Assembly: GCA_002448555.1 (NCBI GenBank)
Contig: DJYV01000031.1
Coordinates: 1-28,472, forward strand
Direction: 5' to 3'
DNA: 28,472 nt
DNA from: Flavobacteriales bacterium UBA6969
Lineage (GTDB): Bacteria; Bacteroidota; Bacteroidia; Flavobacteriales_D; Sanyastnellaceae
Made by a program: the position numbers and the translations under genes. Position 1 is the stretch's first letter, and every line of letters starts with the position of its first letter. Below, one piece after another: positions 15,939-23,881 of the stretch. The notes beneath the pieces were generated by a model. The model ran no database searches. It was not told the DNA's origin and saw only the letters and a list, made by a program, of their open reading frames with translations.

Positions 15939-17017
15939 GAATCGCCTTCCTTTCCAGTTCGACGGGTTGGGGTGGATTGGAACGCAACCTCATCCGGTAC
16001 GCCCAATGGATGGCGGAGTGTGGACACAAAGTAGAGGTCAATTGCGTGCAAGGCTCTCCACTCGCGGAGTCGGCTTCCGCCACAACGCTGAACATTCGAC
16101 ACATACCCCGGCAATACCGGCATTTCCCATTTGCCGCGGCAAAGAGGCTGAGGCGACACCTGGAGCACACCCATACAGACATCGTGTGGATCCGCGACCC
16201 ACGGGACCTGCCATTGTGCATCCTCGCGATCCGCAACAGCGGTGCCGACTTGGTGTTCCACCAAGGAATGCAGATTTCGCAGCCCAAAACCAAACCATGG
16301 CATCGGGTGCGGTACAAGCGCGTTTCGCGTTGGATTGCACCCCTGCACCACTTGCGGGATGAAGCGCTGGCAAACACACCGCTCCGACCGGAACAAATCG
16401 AGGTCATCCCTCTCGCACTCGAGGCCAACTGGTATTCAACTCCCAAATCCCCTGAGGCCAAGGCGATGTGGAGCCTCCCTGCAGACGCCAAAATCGTCGG
16501 CCTCTTTGGACGCATCGATCCATTGAAAGGCCACGACACATTGATTCGGGCATTGGCTGAAGCCGCCCCGGCATGGCACGCATTGATCATCGGAGAAAAC
16601 ACCCCCAACGCTGGCCAAGACTACCGCACTGAATGCCGAGCATTGGCTGAATCGCTGGGGGTCACTGACCGCGTGCACTGGCACCAGCCGACCGAAGAAC
16701 TCCTCTTGGCCTACGACGCTTGTGACGCTTACGCCATGTGCAGTACCTCCGAAACCTTCGGCATGGTGACGATTGAGGCCCTTGCTCGCAGCGTTCCCGT
16801 GGTGGGAACCGACGCAGGCGGAACCCCGGAATTGCTCGGGCATGGCACCCACGGAACCCTCTTCAAACCGGGCGATTGGAAGGCGCTGGCCGACGCCTTG
16901 CAGCACCTCGATACGCTTCCGATTGTCAGTGATGCACACGTCCAGCGTTTCACCAAGGAACACGCCTTGAAACGGTGGTCGGAAACCCTGGCGGCAATTC
17001 GCGCTTCTGCATCGTAA
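15935..17017 (+). CDS. Glycosyltransferase, GT4 family (GT-B fold)
   Basis: This enzyme transfers a sugar from a nucleotide-sugar donor to an unknown acceptor. The 360-residue protein starts with RIAFLSSSTGWGGLERNL, a typical N-terminal Rossmann domain with the GG-x-E motif. The C-terminal donor domain begins around VGLFGRIDPLKGHDTLI (188-204), and the retaining-enzyme EX7E motif is Glu273 and Glu281 in ETFGMVTIEA. It continues as VPVVGTDAGGTPELL. It resembles GT4 enzymes of polysaccharide or glycolipid assembly. The start overlaps the SDR stop, and prfC follows after 12 bases. Confidence 0.93.
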   Translation: MRIAFLSSSTGWGGLERNLIRYAQWMAECGHKVEVNCVQGSPLAESASATTLNIRHIPRQYRHFPFAAAKRLRRHLEHTHTDIVWIRDPRDLPLCILAIRNSGADLVFHQGMQISQPKTKPWHRVRYKRVSRWIAPLHHLRDEALANTPLRPEQIEVIPLALEANWYSTPKSPEAKAMWSLPADAKIVGLFGRIDPLKGHDTLIRALAEAAPAWHALIIGENTPNAGQDYRTECRALAESLGVTDRVHWHQPTEELLLAYDACDAYAMCSTSETFGMVTIEALARSVPVVGTDAGGTPELLGHGTHGTLFKPGDWKALADALQHLDTLPIVSDAHVQRFTKEHALKRWSETLAAIRASAS

Positions 17018-17022
17018 ATTCG
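17015..17022 (+). promoter_or_regulatory. Candidate -7-like box TAAATTCG at the glycosyltransferase stop / prfC start
   Basis: The TAA stop of the glycosyltransferase forms the first three bases of TAAATTCG, one mismatch from TAnnTTTG. It ends seven bases before the prfC ATG. The same octamer at the same distance precedes the gene at 3448. It is weak alone and is noted because of the repetition. Confidence 0.3.
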
Positions 17023-17029
17023 CGCCTCT

Positions 17030-18631
17030 ATGGGCGCAATTCAAGAAGAGATTCAGCGGCGAAGAACCTTCGCCATCATCAGCCACCCGGATGCCGGAAA
17101 GACCACCTTGACCGAAAAGTTCCTGCTGTTCGGTGGGGCAATTCAAACGGCCGGCGCGGTGAAGAACAACAAGATCACCAAAACCGCCGCGTCAGATTTT
17201 ATGGAAATCGAGCGCCAACGCGGGATTTCGGTAGCGACCTCGGTCATGGCCTTCCATTACAGGGACCGCCTCATCAACCTCTTAGACACGCCCGGTCACA
17301 AGGATTTTGCTGAAGACACGTACCGCACGCTGACCGCTGTGGACAGCGTCATCCTCGTCGTGGATTGTGTGAAAGGTGTAGAGGCCCAGACCGAACGTTT
17401 GATGGAGGTGTGCCGAATGCGCAACACGCCCGTCATCATTTTCATCAACAAGATGGACCTCGAAGGGCAAGACCCGTTTGACCTGCTGGATGAACTCGAG
17501 GAAAAGCTGCAAATCCAAGTACGCCCCTTGAGCTGGCCAATCAGCGGCGGCCATTCCTTCAAAGGCGTTTACAGCCTGTACGAAAAAGAGCTGCGCTTGT
17601 TCAATCCAGACAAAACCAAAATCGCCAAAGAAGTGGTGTCCATCGCAGACATTGCTGACCCCGACTTGGATGAATTGGTGACCTCCGAGCATGCCGAACA
17701 GTTACGCAACGATGTGGAACTGATCGAAGGCGTATACGAACCCTGGGATGCTGCGCCCTACCTCGAAGGACAACTGGCTCCGGTGTTCTTTGGCAGCGCC
17801 GTCAACAATTTTGGTATCCAGGAGATGCTCGACACATTCATCGACATTGCGCCCGATCCCCGTCCGCGTTCAACGGACCTTCGCGAGGTTGCTCCCACAG
17901 AACCGCAATTCACCGGGTTCATTTTCAAGATCCACGCCAACATCGACCCCCGGCACCGGGACCGCATCGCGTTCATGCGCATCTGCAGCGGGAAGTTTCA
18001 GCGCAACACGTTTTACCAGCACACCCGCCTCGACAAGAAGATGAAGTTCGCCAACCCAGCCACCTTCCTCGCCCAGGACAAAAACGTCGTGGATGAAGCG
18101 TGGCCGGGCGACGTTGTGGGGCTTTACGACACGGGCACCTTCAAAATCGGCGACACCTTGACCGAAGGCGAAGCAATGGTGTTTCGCGGCATCCCCAGTT
18201 TCTCGCCGGAGATTTTCAAGGAGTTGGTCAACAAGGATCCGATGAAGAGCAAGCAGCTGGAAAAGGGCATCCAGCAATTGACCGACGAAGGCGTTGCGCA
18301 GCTGTTCATTCGATCGCTTGGTAACCGCAAGATTGTGGGTACCGTAGGTGAACTTCAGTTTGAAGTCATTCAGTACCGATTGGAGCACGAGTACGGAGCC
18401 AAGTGCGAATTCCAATCCAAACCATACTACAAAGCGTGTTGGATCGTTAGTGAGAACGAAGCGAAGCTGGAGGAATTCAAACGCATCAAGGGAACGGACA
18501 TGGTCACGGACAAAGACGGCAATGACGTCTTCCTCGCACCTTCGAAGTTTTTGCTCGACATGGAAATTGCAAACTACCCTGAACTGGAATTTCACTTTAC
18601 TTCTGAATTCAAAACTGCACAGGCATCGTAA
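17030..18631 (+). CDS. prfC: Peptide chain release factor 3 (RF3, GTPase)
   Basis: RF3 is the class II release-factor GTPase that recycles RF1/RF2 from the ribosome after peptide release. The 533-residue length is close to the E. coli protein (529). The P-loop is HPDAGKTT at 19-26, the switch I region contains RGISV at 64-68, G3 is DTPGH at 86-90 and G4 is NKMD at 140-143. RF3-specific segments include FMEIERQRGISVATSVM and FFGSAVNNFGIQEMLD, followed by the C-terminal domain (VGTVGELQFEVIQYRLEHEY). RF3 rather than EF-G is supported by the length and these segments. It lies 12 bases after the glycosyltransferase and 10 before the next gene. Confidence 0.97.
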   Translation: MGAIQEEIQRRRTFAIISHPDAGKTTLTEKFLLFGGAIQTAGAVKNNKITKTAASDFMEIERQRGISVATSVMAFHYRDRLINLLDTPGHKDFAEDTYRTLTAVDSVILVVDCVKGVEAQTERLMEVCRMRNTPVIIFINKMDLEGQDPFDLLDELEEKLQIQVRPLSWPISGGHSFKGVYSLYEKELRLFNPDKTKIAKEVVSIADIADPDLDELVTSEHAEQLRNDVELIEGVYEPWDAAPYLEGQLAPVFFGSAVNNFGIQEMLDTFIDIAPDPRPRSTDLREVAPTEPQFTGFIFKIHANIDPRHRDRIAFMRICSGKFQRNTFYQHTRLDKKMKFANPATFLAQDKNVVDEAWPGDVVGLYDTGTFKIGDTLTEGEAMVFRGIPSFSPEIFKELVNKDPMKSKQLEKGIQQLTDEGVAQLFIRSLGNRKIVGTVGELQFEVIQYRLEHEYGAKCEFQSKPYYKACWIVSENEAKLEEFKRIKGTDMVTDKDGNDVFLAPSKFLLDMEIANYPELEFHFTSEFKTAQAS

Positions 18632-18641
18632 TTTGCTCCTC

Positions 18642-19280
18642 ATGAAATGGTTCACCGCCCTCGGCCTGGTACTTATCTCCGTCATGCACGTCACGGCTCA
18701 GGACAGTACGGACGTTGTTCCGGATGTCGAGGTGGTCCAAATCAGCGGCATGGTGGTGACCGGCGACTCCCTCGCACCCTTGGCCTATGCGACGGTTTTT
18801 CGTTCGCGTGACCTGCGCGGCACGATGACCGATGTGAACGGGTTCTTCAGCATCCCGGCATTGGCTGGCGATACCATCACCGTCTCATCCGTGGGCTACT
18901 TGACTCAAGCGTTTGAAGTGCCGCAGGATTTGGAATTGCCTCGTATGAATGTGGTCCAACCGTTGGGCCGAGACACCGTATCGCTCGAAGAAGCCTTCAT
19001 CTACCCATGGCCAACGCGCGAGCGGTTCCGCGAGGAGTTTTTGCAACTTCAACTCTCGCCGGATGCCTACATGGTCGGTCAAGAACGGCTCGATCCTGCG
19101 GCATTGTACGATCGGTTGATGGAAGTCGGACGCGACGGCGAAGAAGTCTATAGCTACACCGTTCAACAGCAAGCGCAACAGAATTATTACGCTGGGCAAC
19201 TGCCCCCGATGAACATTTTCAATCCAGTCGCTTGGGCAAAATTCATCGACGCGGTGCGAAACGGTTCCCTTAAGCGATGA
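18642..19280 (+). CDS. Small secreted carboxypeptidase-regulatory-like domain protein
   Basis: The 212-residue protein has a signal peptide (cleavage after HVTAQ, residue 20) and one CarboxypepD_reg-like beta-sandwich at about 33-112. The domain shows the repeated pattern ISGMVVTGDSLAPLAYATVF, GTMTDVNGFFSIPALAGD and ITVSSVGYLTQ. A charged, probably helical tail follows, with QQQAQQNYYAGQLPP and NPVAWAKFIDAVRNGSLKR. It lacks the plug and barrel of a TonB receptor and is not a truncated receptor, since the tail is distinct and the next gene is complete. Standalone proteins of this shape occur widely in Bacteroidota without a defined role. The stop overlaps the start of the TonB receptor (ATGA), so a partnership with it is likely. 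I start at 18642 for the signal peptide; upstream in-frame sequence lies inside prfC. Confidence 0.85.
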   Translation: MKWFTALGLVLISVMHVTAQDSTDVVPDVEVVQISGMVVTGDSLAPLAYATVFRSRDLRGTMTDVNGFFSIPALAGDTITVSSVGYLTQAFEVPQDLELPRMNVVQPLGRDTVSLEEAFIYPWPTRERFREEFLQLQLSPDAYMVGQERLDPAALYDRLMEVGRDGEEVYSYTVQQQAQQNYYAGQLPPMNIFNPVAWAKFIDAVRNGSLKR

Positions 19281-21853
19281 AGTGGATGACACGCAGCCTG
19301 GTCCTTCTCGCCGCGTGGTGCTTCCTGCTTAGTGGGATGTGTACAGCGGAATTGCACGCACAGGGCGAAACCATCACCATCCAAGGCACTGTCACCAATG
19401 GACGCGGAGCGGCTTTGCCCGGGGCGACCATCATACCCCTCGAACAGCAGCGAGCGGCTGTGGTCACGGACAACGATGGTTCATACACCCTGGAACTGCG
19501 GCAAGGCAGCGCATGGACCTTGCGTTTCGGTTTTGTCGGGTACACCTCACAAGAGCGCACGGTATCCGCCTCGGCCACCGGCATCCAACTCATCGACGTG
19601 CGGCTGACAGCCGGTGTGGCGCTCAACGCTTCAGAGGTAGTCGCCGATGGCGAGCGCACCAAGCCCGTGCAGCGCATCAACCCCAAAGTCGCGGCGCGTA
19701 TTCCCTCCCCTCGCGGCACCATTGAAGACCTGCTCATTCAAGCTCCGGTCAATTTTACGAGCGAGCTGTCCAGCGGTTACAATGTCCGTGGAGGAAGTTT
19801 TGACGAGAACCTCGTCTACGTCAATGACATCGAAGTGTACCGTCCGTTCCTCGTTCGCTCCGGGCAGCAGGAAGGCCTCTCCTTCCCCAACCCGGACATG
19901 GTGGAATCGATCGAGTTTTCTGCCGGTGGATTCGAAGCAAAGTATGGGGACAAAATGAGTTCGGTCCTCGACATTCGCTACCGCAAACCCAACACCTCCA
20001 AGACGCGCATCACGGCCAGTATGCTCGGTGCGCAGTTGCAGCGAGATTGGGCAAGCGCTGCAGGACCGAATGGGCACAAAAAATTCACGTTGAACACCGG
20101 AATCCGTTACCGGGACAATAGCTACGTGCTCGGAACCCTCGACGAAGGCGGCGAATACCAACCTCGGTACGTCGATGTCCAAGGGTATGCGACGTGGGAC
20201 CCCGACGGGTATGGCCCATGGGAATTTGAAGCCCTCGGTATTTACGGTCAAAACCAATACCGCTTTTTGCCGGTTCGCCGCGAATCCAACGTGGGCAACA
20301 TCAACGAGGCCCTGCGCCTGACCATTTACTTCGACGGTCAAGAAAAGACGGCTTACCAAACCGGATTTGGGGCCTTCGGTGCGAACTACAAAACAGAAAA
20401 CCACCGCATCCGGTGGATCACATCGGCCTTCCAGACCGCCGAGTCCGAGACGTTTGACATCCTCGGTGCCTATTGGCTCGATGAATTGGAACGCGACCTC
20501 GGCTCAGACGAACTCGGCGAAGCCGCTATCAACCGCGGCGTAGGCGCCTTTTTGAACCACGCCCGCAACCGCTTATACGCAACTGTGGTAAGCAGCGCCC
20601 TCAAAGGGTCAACCGCCTGGGGACAGGACAAGGGGTTTTTGGAATGGGGCGTCAAATGGCAGGCCGAAAGCATCGAAGACCACCTTTCCGAATGGTCGTT
20701 GGTGGACTCGGCCGGATTCATCACCCCCCACCCCCAAGACAGCATCGGATTCATCGATGAAGGACCGGAACAGGTCATTGAATTGGATGATGTAATCCGG
20801 GCGACCAACCGGGTCGAAACCCAACGCGTGCAGGCATACGTTCAAAACGCATGGCGCTGGACGGATTCCCGCCAAGGCGAATGGGAAATCAACGCCGGAT
20901 TGCGCGGCCACCTCTGGGCGCCCGAATTCAGCGACACGGTGTACACCTCGCTAGTCGGCGGACCCCGCGGCCACTTGAGTTACACCCCGAAAGAGCGGGA
21001 GGGTCGTCCCTCCACGGTGTACAATTTTGCCGCTGGCGTGTACTGGCAGCCCCCGTTCTATAGGGAAATGCGCCGCTTCGATGGCACCGTCAATGCAGCG
21101 GTCAAGGCCCAACGGGCGACGCATTTCGTCCTTGGGATGGACCGCATTTTTGAGATGTACGGCCGCCCATTCAAGATGGTGGGTGAACTCTACTACAAGG
21201 ACCTGGACTTCCTCATTCCCTATGAAATCGAAAACGTTCGCCAGCGCTACTACGCACGCAACAACAGCTCCGGTTACGCTGCGGGGGCTGACTTCATGTT
21301 GAACGGTGAATTCATCGATGGGATCCAAAGTTGGTTTCGCATGTCCGTCATGAAAACAGAGGAGGACCTCAACGACGATGCCTACTGGCAGTTTTACAAC
21401 AGCCAAGGTCAACCCATCATTCAAGGCTACACGCTGGACAACACCCCGACGGACAGCGCGCTCATCGTTCCGGGATTCATCCCCCGGCAGACCGACCAAC
21501 GGTTCAACATGAGCCTGCTCTTCCAAGACGAAATGCCTGGAAACGAAGCGTACAAAGTGCTCGTCAGCCTTTACTTTGGAACCGGCCTCCCCTTCGGACC
21601 ACCTTCTTTTGAGCGCTACAAAGACATCCTGCGCACGCCAACGTACCGCCGCGTCGACATTGGATTTTCCCGCGAACTCTTCATGAAGCAGGAGGCCAAA
21701 AATGGATTCATCTCCTTGGAAATCTTCAACATCCTCGGCATCCGTAATACGATCAACCACACCTGGATTGAGGACGTAAACGGCCGGCTGTATGCCATTC
21801 CGAATTACCTGACCAATCGGAGGGTGAATTTGAAAGTCGGATTGAACTTCTAA
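19277..21853 (+). CDS. TonB-dependent receptor with N-terminal carboxypeptidase-regulatory domain
   Basis: This is an outer-membrane active transporter of 858 residues. A signal peptide (to LHAQ, residue 29) is followed by a CarboxypepD_reg-like domain (about 33-110: IQGTVTNGRGAALPGATI, DNDGSYTLELRQG, FVGYTSQ). The plug domain (about 140-240) contains YNVRGGSFDENLVYVNDIEV and FSAGGFEAKYGDKMSSVLD. A 22-stranded-type barrel rich in aromatic and Gly/Asn residues ends in NRRVNLKVGLNF with the terminal Phe expected of BAM substrates. No SusD partner is next to it, so it is not an obvious polysaccharide utilisation locus; the substrate is unknown. It overlaps the preceding small regulatory-domain gene by four bases and lies 9 bases before the lectin gene. 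Confidence 0.93.
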   Translation: MKWMTRSLVLLAAWCFLLSGMCTAELHAQGETITIQGTVTNGRGAALPGATIIPLEQQRAAVVTDNDGSYTLELRQGSAWTLRFGFVGYTSQERTVSASATGIQLIDVRLTAGVALNASEVVADGERTKPVQRINPKVAARIPSPRGTIEDLLIQAPVNFTSELSSGYNVRGGSFDENLVYVNDIEVYRPFLVRSGQQEGLSFPNPDMVESIEFSAGGFEAKYGDKMSSVLDIRYRKPNTSKTRITASMLGAQLQRDWASAAGPNGHKKFTLNTGIRYRDNSYVLGTLDEGGEYQPRYVDVQGYATWDPDGYGPWEFEALGIYGQNQYRFLPVRRESNVGNINEALRLTIYFDGQEKTAYQTGFGAFGANYKTENHRIRWITSAFQTAESETFDILGAYWLDELERDLGSDELGEAAINRGVGAFLNHARNRLYATVVSSALKGSTAWGQDKGFLEWGVKWQAESIEDHLSEWSLVDSAGFITPHPQDSIGFIDEGPEQVIELDDVIRATNRVETQRVQAYVQNAWRWTDSRQGEWEINAGLRGHLWAPEFSDTVYTSLVGGPRGHLSYTPKEREGRPSTVYNFAAGVYWQPPFYREMRRFDGTVNAAVKAQRATHFVLGMDRIFEMYGRPFKMVGELYYKDLDFLIPYEIENVRQRYYARNNSSGYAAGADFMLNGEFIDGIQSWFRMSVMKTEEDLNDDAYWQFYNSQGQPIIQGYTLDNTPTDSALIVPGFIPRQTDQRFNMSLLFQDEMPGNEAYKVLVSLYFGTGLPFGPPSFERYKDILRTPTYRRVDIGFSRELFMKQEAKNGFISLEIFNILGIRNTINHTWIEDVNGRLYAIPNYLTNRRVNLKVGLNF

Positions 21854-21858
21854 CTTAG
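21851..21858 (+). promoter_or_regulatory. Candidate -7-like box TAACTTAG at the TonB receptor stop / lectin start
   Basis: The receptor's TAA stop forms the first bases of TAACTTAG, one mismatch from TAnnTTTG. It ends exactly four bases (CGGC) before the lectin ATG, the same spacing as the perfect boxes elsewhere in the window. Confidence 0.35.
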
Positions 21859-21862
21859 CGGC

Positions 21863-23872
21863 ATGCCGCGTCACCCGCTTCTTGCATCCACATTGCTCGG
21901 ACTCGTTTTGACGGGTTCGATGATGGCCTGGGGCGAATTGGCCGCACAATCCTACTTCTTGAATGGCACCGCTCAATCGTTGGGTGGCGATTGCTATCAA
22001 TTGACCACCACGCAAGGCAAACAAAACGGCACGGTATGGTATTCGGAACTCATCGACCTGTCTCAACCGTTTGACTTGAATTTCACCATGAACTTTGGCA
22101 CGTTCGATGCGACCGGAGCCGACGGCATGGTCTTCGTTCTTCAAGACGTCGGAACGAATGCCCTCGGACAAACCGGCGGCGCATTGGGGTTTAGCGGCTT
22201 CAACCCGAGCTTCGGCATCGAATTCGATACGTGGCAGAACGGCCAATATGGGGACCTGATTCAAGACCACATCGGCTTCGTTTCGGACGGTTCTGTCGAC
22301 CACAACCCGCCAACGGGACTCGGCGGACCAGTCACGGCCAACGCGAATGGCGGCAACATCGAAGATGGTGAGGAGCATCCGGTTCGCATCACCTGGGACC
22401 CCAACACCCAAATCATTGCCGTGTACTTCGACTGTGAATTGCGACTGGCTAATGAAGTGGACCTCGTGAACACCATTTTCTCGGGCCAGGAGTTCGTCTA
22501 CTGGGGATTCACCGGCTCGACGGGCGGTTCATTCAACAACCAAAGCGTCTGCCTCGCACCCAATATCCTCGCCACAGGTCCCGAAACGTGGATCTGTCCA
22601 GGGGGATCGGTCGAATTGAACGTCATCGGTGCGCCCAACAGCGACTACAGCTGGGAGCCCGCCACGTTTTTATCCGATTCCACTGGGGCAACTGTCATTT
22701 GCACACCGGATTCCAGCATGACCTATGTGGTCACCTACGAGGGATTTTGCGAAGCTCAAATCAGCGATACCATTCACGTCGAGGTGGCGGAATTGGAAGG
22801 CGCCGCCAGCGCCACTCCGTCCACGGTCCTCACCTGCCTCGTTGAATCCATTGAACTCGAAGGGTCGAGCAATTTCCCCAATGGCATTGACTTCCTGTGG
22901 GAAACGATGGACGGAAACATCGTCAATGCGCTGGGTCCCAATGCCACGGTTGACGAAGCGGGATCGTACTCACTGAGCGTGAGTAATGCCGACGGCAGCT
23001 GCACCGACAATGTGCAAATTGAAGTCACCGAGGACGTCGAAACCTTGGACAATGTGCTGTCGCCGAGTGCGGGGGCGTTCACCTGTTCCGAGGATTCCAT
23101 CGTGTTGAGTGCTGAGGCCGATGCCGGTGCAGAATTCGATTGGTCGGGACCCGCTGGTGCAGAATTTGACTGGGTCGATGAGCCTTTTGTCATCCTGGTC
23201 CAAAACCCGGGAACTTGGGAACTCACCACAACCAATCCCGCCAACGGCTGCCCGAGCACTTCGGTAATCGAGCTCGGCAGCGACTTCACCCTTCCCGAAG
23301 TCTTCGCCGGAACCGCGGATACCTTGACCTGTGCGGCGCCCACGGCCGTGGTTGAAGGGGTCACGGTTGGCCCCGATGGCTACACCCCCTTGTTGGAATG
23401 GAATTGGGACAACGGTGCGATGAACCTCTTCTTGCCCTGGTCGGCCGAAGCCCCTGAAGTACTCCTGCCCGGCACCTACTACCTCACGGTGATGTTTGAA
23501 GAAAATGGATGCACCAGCACGGATTCGCTGGTGGTATACCAAGACCCCGAAGCCACCGTTGATGCGAGTTCAGCACAGCTTCCCAATGTCATCACGCCCA
23601 ACCAAGACGGAATGAACGAGCGCCTCACACTGTACTTGGCGGACGATCCGGATTTCCCTTTGCTGTCCATCGTTGAGCAGTACGACTTGGTCATATTCAA
23701 CCGCTGGGGCGGAGAGATGTACCGCACCACAGGAGCCCCCGTGGAATGGGACGGACGCATCCAAAACGAACCCGTCGCCGAAGGCACGTATTACTACCGA
23801 TTGAATTACCTCATCGTTTGCGGAGAGGAGCAGCGGGGAGAGCTATTCGGAGCCTTTGAAGTGTTGCGTTAG
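21863..23872 (+). CDS. Secreted L-type lectin-like protein with T9SS type B (gliding motility) C-terminal domain
   Basis: The 669-residue surface or secreted protein has a signal peptide (to LAAQ, residue 29). A legume-type (L-type) lectin domain follows at about 31-232, with ADGMVFVLQ (87-94) and a ligand/metal loop FGIEFDTW ... DLIQDHIGF (118-139), suggesting carbohydrate binding. Four Cys-led Ig-like modules come next, the last three beginning near LTC at 323, FTC at 406 and LTC at 488, about 82 residues apart. The C-terminus (576-669) matches the gliding-motility-associated/CHU_C sorting domain: VITPNQDGMNE, YDLVIFNRWGGEMY, WDG and EGTYYYRL. This directs export through the type IX secretion system. 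It probably binds glycans outside the cell, either as an adhesin or for nutrient capture with the adjacent receptor. It meets the convergent exonuclease gene with only 9 bases between the stops. Confidence 0.9.
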   Translation: MPRHPLLASTLLGLVLTGSMMAWGELAAQSYFLNGTAQSLGGDCYQLTTTQGKQNGTVWYSELIDLSQPFDLNFTMNFGTFDATGADGMVFVLQDVGTNALGQTGGALGFSGFNPSFGIEFDTWQNGQYGDLIQDHIGFVSDGSVDHNPPTGLGGPVTANANGGNIEDGEEHPVRITWDPNTQIIAVYFDCELRLANEVDLVNTIFSGQEFVYWGFTGSTGGSFNNQSVCLAPNILATGPETWICPGGSVELNVIGAPNSDYSWEPATFLSDSTGATVICTPDSSMTYVVTYEGFCEAQISDTIHVEVAELEGAASATPSTVLTCLVESIELEGSSNFPNGIDFLWETMDGNIVNALGPNATVDEAGSYSLSVSNADGSCTDNVQIEVTEDVETLDNVLSPSAGAFTCSEDSIVLSAEADAGAEFDWSGPAGAEFDWVDEPFVILVQNPGTWELTTTNPANGCPSTSVIELGSDFTLPEVFAGTADTLTCAAPTAVVEGVTVGPDGYTPLLEWNWDNGAMNLFLPWSAEAPEVLLPGTYYLTVMFEENGCTSTDSLVVYQDPEATVDASSAQLPNVITPNQDGMNERLTLYLADDPDFPLLSIVEQYDLVIFNRWGGEMYRTTGAPVEWDGRIQNEPVAEGTYYYRLNYLIVCGEEQRGELFGAFEVLR

Positions 23873-23881
23873 CACCCGCGG

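Noticed and set aside
18348..18641. Upstream in-frame extension of the small carboxypeptidase-regulatory protein
   Set aside because: It lies inside prfC; the ATG at 18642 gives a proper signal peptide.
18642..19280. Remnant of a truncated TonB receptor (pseudogene)
   Set aside because: It has its own signal peptide, a distinct complete C-terminal region and an intact frame coupled to the next gene.
20951..22411. A 486-codon open frame on the minus strand across the TonB receptor and lectin genes
   Set aside because: It is antisense to two well-supported genes and crosses their boundary. Its composition is that of a shadow frame in GC-rich coding DNA, and it has no recognisable motif.
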